Shown: positions 5,442-7,704 of the stretch, one piece after another
Layout: each line of letters begins with the position of its first letter
Position numbering within the stretch: position 1 is the stretch's first letter
NCBI GenBank assembly: GCA_003455235.1
Contig: DMRT01000132.1
Location: 1 to 7,704, forward strand
From: Chitinophagaceae bacterium
GTDB lineage: Bacteria; Bacteroidota; Bacteroidia; Chitinophagales; Chitinophagaceae
DNA: 7,704 nucleotides
Reading direction: 5' to 3'
The notes under the pieces: model-generated
What the model was told of the DNA's origin: nothing
What the model saw: the letters and a program-made list of their open reading frames with translations, nothing else
The model's database searches: none
Program-made: the position numbers and the translations under genes

Positions 5442-6128
5442 ATGATGCCGAACGAAAATATGAGAGAGCCTATCAAGGTTATTATTGCCGACGATCATGT
5501 GCTTTACCGGGCGGGAGTTAAAACTGCTTTAAGTGCTAAAAAAGATGTGAAAGTGATTGCCGAGGCCGATAATGGAATGCACCTTTTGAACATGCTCAAA
5601 ATGATCCAGCCGGATGTGATACTCCTGGACATCCAGATGCCGATTATGGACGGTATCACCGCCCTGCCGGAAATCAAAAAATTATACCCCGAAGTACGGG
5701 TGATTATGCTCACCATGATGGACGATCATAGTATGATCACCAAGCTTATGGAAATAGGAGCCAACAGCTACCTTACCAAAACCAGCGACAGTGAAATCAT
5801 TTACGAAGCCATCAAAACCTGTTTTGAACAGGAATACTATTTCAACTCGCTTACCAATAAGGCGCTGCTCACCAACCTGAAACAGCGCAACGATGCCATG
5901 CCGCAGCGGATGGTGCAGCAGGAAGCCCAGCTGAATGAAAAAGAAATACTCATTCTTAAACTGATGTGCGAAGAAAAAAGCACCAAAGAAATAGCCGATA
6001 TCGTAGACCTGAGCCCACGTACCGTGGAAGCCATCCGCGATAAGCTGAAAGTAAAAACCGGCGCCAAAAGCACCGCCGGACTCATCATGTACGCCGTAAA
6101 ACACAATATTTTAGACGAAAGCCACTAA
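5442..6128 (+). CDS. NarL/LuxR-family response regulator (RR-C), paralogue of RR-A
   Basis: 228 residues from the ATG at 5442. ATGs at 5445 and 5460 are equally possible, and no Shine-Dalgarno decides between them. The receiver domain (about 11-127) has D17/D18, phosphoacceptor D63 in LLDIQMPIMDG, T91 in IMLTMMD and K113 in YLTKT. A linker of about 25 residues leads to the LuxR helix-turn-helix (about 163-225) with NEKEILILKLMCEEKSTKEI and LSPRTVEAIRDKLKVKTGAKS. It aligns with RR-A almost without gaps (shared GAN-YLTKT, IYEAI-TC, NKA, LSPRT, GLIMY), and both sit at the rightward side of a long intergenic region facing a membrane protein. It has no kinase in its transcript. It is followed by a strong terminator, so it is probably monocistronic. 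Its partner kinase may be the one at 3187-3987 or one elsewhere. Confidence 0.92.
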   Translation: MMPNENMREPIKVIIADDHVLYRAGVKTALSAKKDVKVIAEADNGMHLLNMLKMIQPDVILLDIQMPIMDGITALPEIKKLYPEVRVIMLTMMDDHSMITKLMEIGANSYLTKTSDSEIIYEAIKTCFEQEYYFNSLTNKALLTNLKQRNDAMPQRMVQQEAQLNEKEILILKLMCEEKSTKEIADIVDLSPRTVEAIRDKLKVKTGAKSTAGLIMYAVKHNILDESH

Positions 6129-6173
6129 CAGTTATCGTTTTAACTCTGGTCTCTAAAACTGTAATGAAAAATT

Positions 6174-6201
6174 GCCCCCGGTTTTCCGGGGGCTTTCTTT
6201 T
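6174..6201 (+). terminator. Strong intrinsic terminator after RR-C
   Basis: A perfect 8-bp stem GCCCCCGG (6174-6181) and CCGGGGGC (6186-6193) with a TTTT loop, followed by TTTCTTTT (6194-6201). It lies 45 bp after the RR-C stop. It separates RR-C transcription from the aminotransferase, which must then be read from a promoter inside or just after it. Confidence 0.9.
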
Positions 6202-6227
6202 ACCCGGTTACATAACGTCCCCGTTAG

Positions 6228-6235
6228 TATATTTG
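6228..6235 (+). promoter_or_regulatory. Candidate Bacteroidota -7 box for the aminotransferase
   Basis: TATATTTG matches the TAnnTTTG consensus exactly and is the only such match in the 38 bp between terminator and start codon. No good TTTG -33 element lies at about 20 bp upstream. If used, transcription would start at about 6240-6243, right at the ATG, giving a leaderless or near-leaderless message. Confidence 0.4.
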
Positions 6236-6239
6236 ATCA

Positions 6240-7019
6240 ATGGCACATTTTATTTACAACGGCAAATCTTATGAAGCCGGCAGGGCCGTGATTGGCCCCG
6301 ATAGCCGGGCACTCCGCTATGGCGATGGATTATTTGAAACGTTTAAAAGCAGCAATGGGCAACTGCTTTTTGCAGCCGATCATTTTGACCGGTTGTGGAA
6401 TGGCCTGCACCTGATGCAATTTAATGTGCCGGCACTGCTTACCCCCGAAAGACTGGAGCATGAAATAGGTGAACTGCTAAAAAAAAACAGGCATACGGGG
6501 CTCGCCAGGATCCGCCTTACCCTCTTTCGCGGCGATGGCGGACTTTATGATGTGATGAACCACCAGCCCGGGTACCTCGTTCAAACATGGGCATTACCCG
6601 AAAACGCTGGGCAATGGAACAGCAACGGTCTTGTGATGGGAATTCATACCGATGCCCGCAAATGCAGGGATGTACTCAGCAACCTCAAACACAATAACTT
6701 TCTTCCTTATGTGCTGGCTGCCCTGCAGGCAAAAAAAGAAAAATGGAACGATGCGGCGGTGCTGAATGATGCAGGCAGGGTTTGCGACAGTTCCATTGCG
6801 AATATATTCATCGTTAAAAACGGAAAAGTAAGTACCGTATCGCTGGAAGAAGGCTGTATCGCAGGCGTGATGAGGAAGAACATCATCCGGTTACTGGCAG
6901 ATCATGATATCCCCGTTTATGAATCAGCCATCACTGTCGACGAACTGATGGATGCCGATGAGGTATTCGTGACCAATTCCATCCTGAATGCACGGTGGGT
7001 TCAGCAGGTAAACGAATAG
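6240..7019 (+). CDS. Class IV (branched-chain/ADC-lyase fold) PLP aminotransferase, C-terminus cut at the seam
   Basis: 259 residues in the present reading. The N-terminal part has the fold-type IV signature RALRYGDGLFETFK (23-36) and the HFDRL helix (48-52). The PLP lysine is K150 in SNLKHNNFLPYVL, aligned with the LKHLNR lysine of 4-amino-4-deoxychorismate lyases. The cofactor-binding segment follows as VCDSSIANIFIV, with Asp where Glu is usual, and EEGCIAGVMRK, then DADEVFVTN. Members include BCATs, D-amino acid transaminases and aminodeoxychorismate lyase; the substrate cannot be fixed from sequence. The start is fixed by the family N-terminus. The protein stops right after RWVQQVNE, where relatives usually continue for about 15-25 residues. 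The TAG stop coincides with the switch to foreign DNA, so the native C-terminus is missing and the stop is probably an artefact of the join. Confidence 0.88.
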   Translation: MAHFIYNGKSYEAGRAVIGPDSRALRYGDGLFETFKSSNGQLLFAADHFDRLWNGLHLMQFNVPALLTPERLEHEIGELLKKNRHTGLARIRLTLFRGDGGLYDVMNHQPGYLVQTWALPENAGQWNSNGLVMGIHTDARKCRDVLSNLKHNNFLPYVLAALQAKKEKWNDAAVLNDAGRVCDSSIANIFIVKNGKVSTVSLEEGCIAGVMRKNIIRLLADHDIPVYESAITVDELMDADEVFVTNSILNARWVQQVNE

Positions 7020-7306
7020 CCACACACGAGCCACAAAAGACTCAGCACGGCCGTCAGCGCAAAGCACTGCATGAAGATTGAGAGCACGTTCTTCGAACGC
7101 ACGAGGCCCGCATAGAACAGCGCCAGGCCTGGGATCATCATGAAGAGGACGAGGGCGGTGGAGGTGAGCAGCCAGGCGGTGTCTCCGCTCTGGATGGTGG
7201 ACGTTTCGGCGGCGTGCAACGACGTGGAGGCACAGCAAAGCGCGGCGCACGCTGCGGAAAACAGCGTGGTGCCACGCCCGCGACGCATAAGCGCAGGTTG
7301 GGTCAT
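7001..7306 (-). CDS. amt: Ammonium transporter Amt, N-terminal fragment
   Basis: Amt/Mep/Rh channels move ammonium across the inner membrane. From the ATG at 7306 there is a signal peptide (MTQPALMRRGRGTTLFSAAC and on to an AxA-like SLHAAET), then the start of the mature protein GDTAWLLTSTALVLFMMIPG. That leads into the family signature PGLALFYAGLVRSKNVL and the second helix IFMQCFALTAVLSLLWLVCGYS. Full-length Amt proteins are over 400 residues; here about 98 residues are genuine. After GYS (about 7013) only FTC and a stop follow, read from the aminotransferase DNA, where relatives continue with LAF. Alternative starts are the ATG at 7288 and one at 7387, which would give an implausible long leader. 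The GC-rich codon use is unlike the rest of the window. Family call very secure; broken by the seam. Confidence 0.88.
   Translation of the reverse strand: MTQPALMRRGRGTTLFSAACAALCCASTSLHAAETSTIQSGDTAWLLTSTALVLFMMIPGLALFYAGLVRSKNVLSIFMQCFALTAVLSLLWLVCGYSFTC
7013..7019. other. Chimeric seam between Bacteroidota DNA and GC-rich foreign DNA
   Basis: Left of here the plus strand codes for the aminotransferase. Right of here the minus strand codes for Amt up to VCGYS. The seven bases CGAATAG fit both readings, as the last codons of the aminotransferase (GAA TAG region) and the complement of the Amt Tyr-Ser codons. Both genes are truncated at this point, and base composition changes sharply. A misassembly or amplification chimera is the simplest explanation. 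Confidence 0.75.
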
Positions 7307-7328
7307 GGTTGGTTGGTATGGTTGGTTG
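7305..7328 (+). repeat. Short direct repeat of ATGGTTGGTTG
   Basis: ATGGTTGGTTG occurs at 7305-7315 and again at 7318-7328, on the plus strand just upstream of the preferred Amt start (minus strand). It is a slippage-type microrepeat. It leaves no Shine-Dalgarno for Amt. Confidence 0.5.
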
Positions 7329-7406
7329 AATCCGTCCCGCAGATGGTTGGCCCGCGAGTCGAACCGAGCCATTAAAGCAGGCCTCATGCCAACTTAACCA
7401 GTCATT

Positions 7407-7704
7407 TCACTCCCCACTTTTCGGGTCGAACGCGTCTCGAAGGCCATCGCCGAGGAAATTGAGGGCCAACAAACTCGCCGACATCAGCAGGGCCGGGAAC
7501 ACCAGCAACCACCACTTGCTTTCGAGCGGGTTGATGACCTGGGCTCCGTCCTTCAGCAGCGAACCCCAGCTTGCCGCCGGATCTTCGATGCCGAGACCGA
7601 GGAAGCTCAGGAGTGATTCATCAAGGATGACCGCCGGAATCGTCAGCGTGAGGTAGGTGAGGATGAGCGTGCTCAGATTCGGCAGCAGATGACGCCGCAG
7701 CACC
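7407..7704 (-). CDS. Opp/Dpp-type ABC transporter permease, C-terminal part (runs off right edge)
   Basis: The last roughly 99 residues of an inner-membrane permease of the DppC/OppC branch of binding-protein-dependent peptide/nickel transporters. Visible in order: RRHLLPN, the tail that follows the EAA loop contacting the ATPase; a helix STLILTYLTLTIPAVILDES; the hallmark LLSFLGLGIEDPAASWGSLL; a last helix around WWLLVFPALLMSASLLALNF; and the C-terminal signature LGDGLRDAFDPKSGE before a stop at 7407. The GTG at 7703 is an internal valine, not a start; the true start lies beyond the window. The gene is on the same strand as Amt and 100 bp upstream of it, both in GC-rich sequence, so both belong to the same foreign segment. 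The ATPase, partner permease and binding protein are not visible, so the substrate is undetermined. Confidence 0.9.
   Translation of the reverse strand, partial: VLRRHLLPNLSTLILTYLTLTIPAVILDESLLSFLGLGIEDPAASWGSLLKDGAQVINPLESKWWLLVFPALLMSASLLALNFLGDGLRDAFDPKSGE

Noticed and set aside
5504..6106. Minus-strand open frames inside RR-C, the longest about 140 codons
   Set aside because: They are shadows of RR-C; the codon pattern of the plus strand explains the absence of stops.
6924..7397. Alternative frames across the seam and over Amt (minus 6924-7250, plus 7140-7397)
   Set aside because: The Amt reading has clear family motifs. The others are Arg/His-rich GC-driven frames with no motif.
6240..7704. 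A functional link between the aminotransferase, Amt and the peptide permease (nitrogen-use cluster)
   Set aside because: The genes meet at a seam that breaks both neighbours and changes base composition, so the adjacency is probably not biological.

Overview
Most of the window (about 1 to 7012) reads as one AT-rich Bacteroidota chromosome segment, most likely from the Chitinophagaceae/Sphingobacteriia side. The evidence is the protein flavour: NarL/LuxR-type response regulators, small HisKA_3-type kinases, and a class IV aminotransferase with the SNLKHNNFLPYVL and EEGCIAGVMR style typical of that phylum. From about 7013-7019 to the end the sequence changes abruptly to GC-rich DNA. That part encodes pieces of an Amt ammonium transporter and an Opp/Dpp-type ABC permease, which look verrucomicrobial by flavour. 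Both genes meeting at the seam are cut there, so I read the right end as a chimeric join rather than native context.

Layout. Minus strand 913 to 1: a multi-pass membrane protein followed 14 bp later by a small sensor kinase that runs off the left edge. Next is a 969-bp intergenic region rich in inverted repeats. Plus strand 1883-2545: NarL-type response regulator (RR-A). Minus strand 4631 to 2547: a tightly overlapping three-gene operon of a 7-TM protein, a small sensor kinase and a second-type response regulator (RR-B). RR-B converges on RR-A with a 1-bp gap. Next is an 810-bp intergenic region. Plus strand 5442-6128: response regulator RR-C, a clear paralogue of RR-A. A strong intrinsic terminator follows, then a class IV aminotransferase (6240-7019) truncated at the seam. 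Beyond the seam, on the minus strand, are the 5' part of amt and the 3' part of an ABC permease.

How it fits together. The left 6.1 kb looks like two copies of one divergent signalling unit: [kinase - membrane protein] <- long intergenic region -> [NarL-type regulator]. Each kinase has one transmembrane helix and no extracytoplasmic sensor domain, and each is encoded directly after a multi-pass membrane protein. The membrane protein is therefore a good candidate for a separate sensor subunit (inference). The two membrane proteins are diverged relatives, and RR-A and RR-C are close relatives. The two intergenic regions share a C-rich motif (18 of 21 positions) at similar distances (208 and 187 bp) from the membrane-protein start. 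The left intergenic region also holds two reverse-complementary copies of a 14-bp palindrome and a 117-bp element bounded by 16-bp inverted repeats. No mobile-element gene, tRNA, rRNA or CRISPR array was found.
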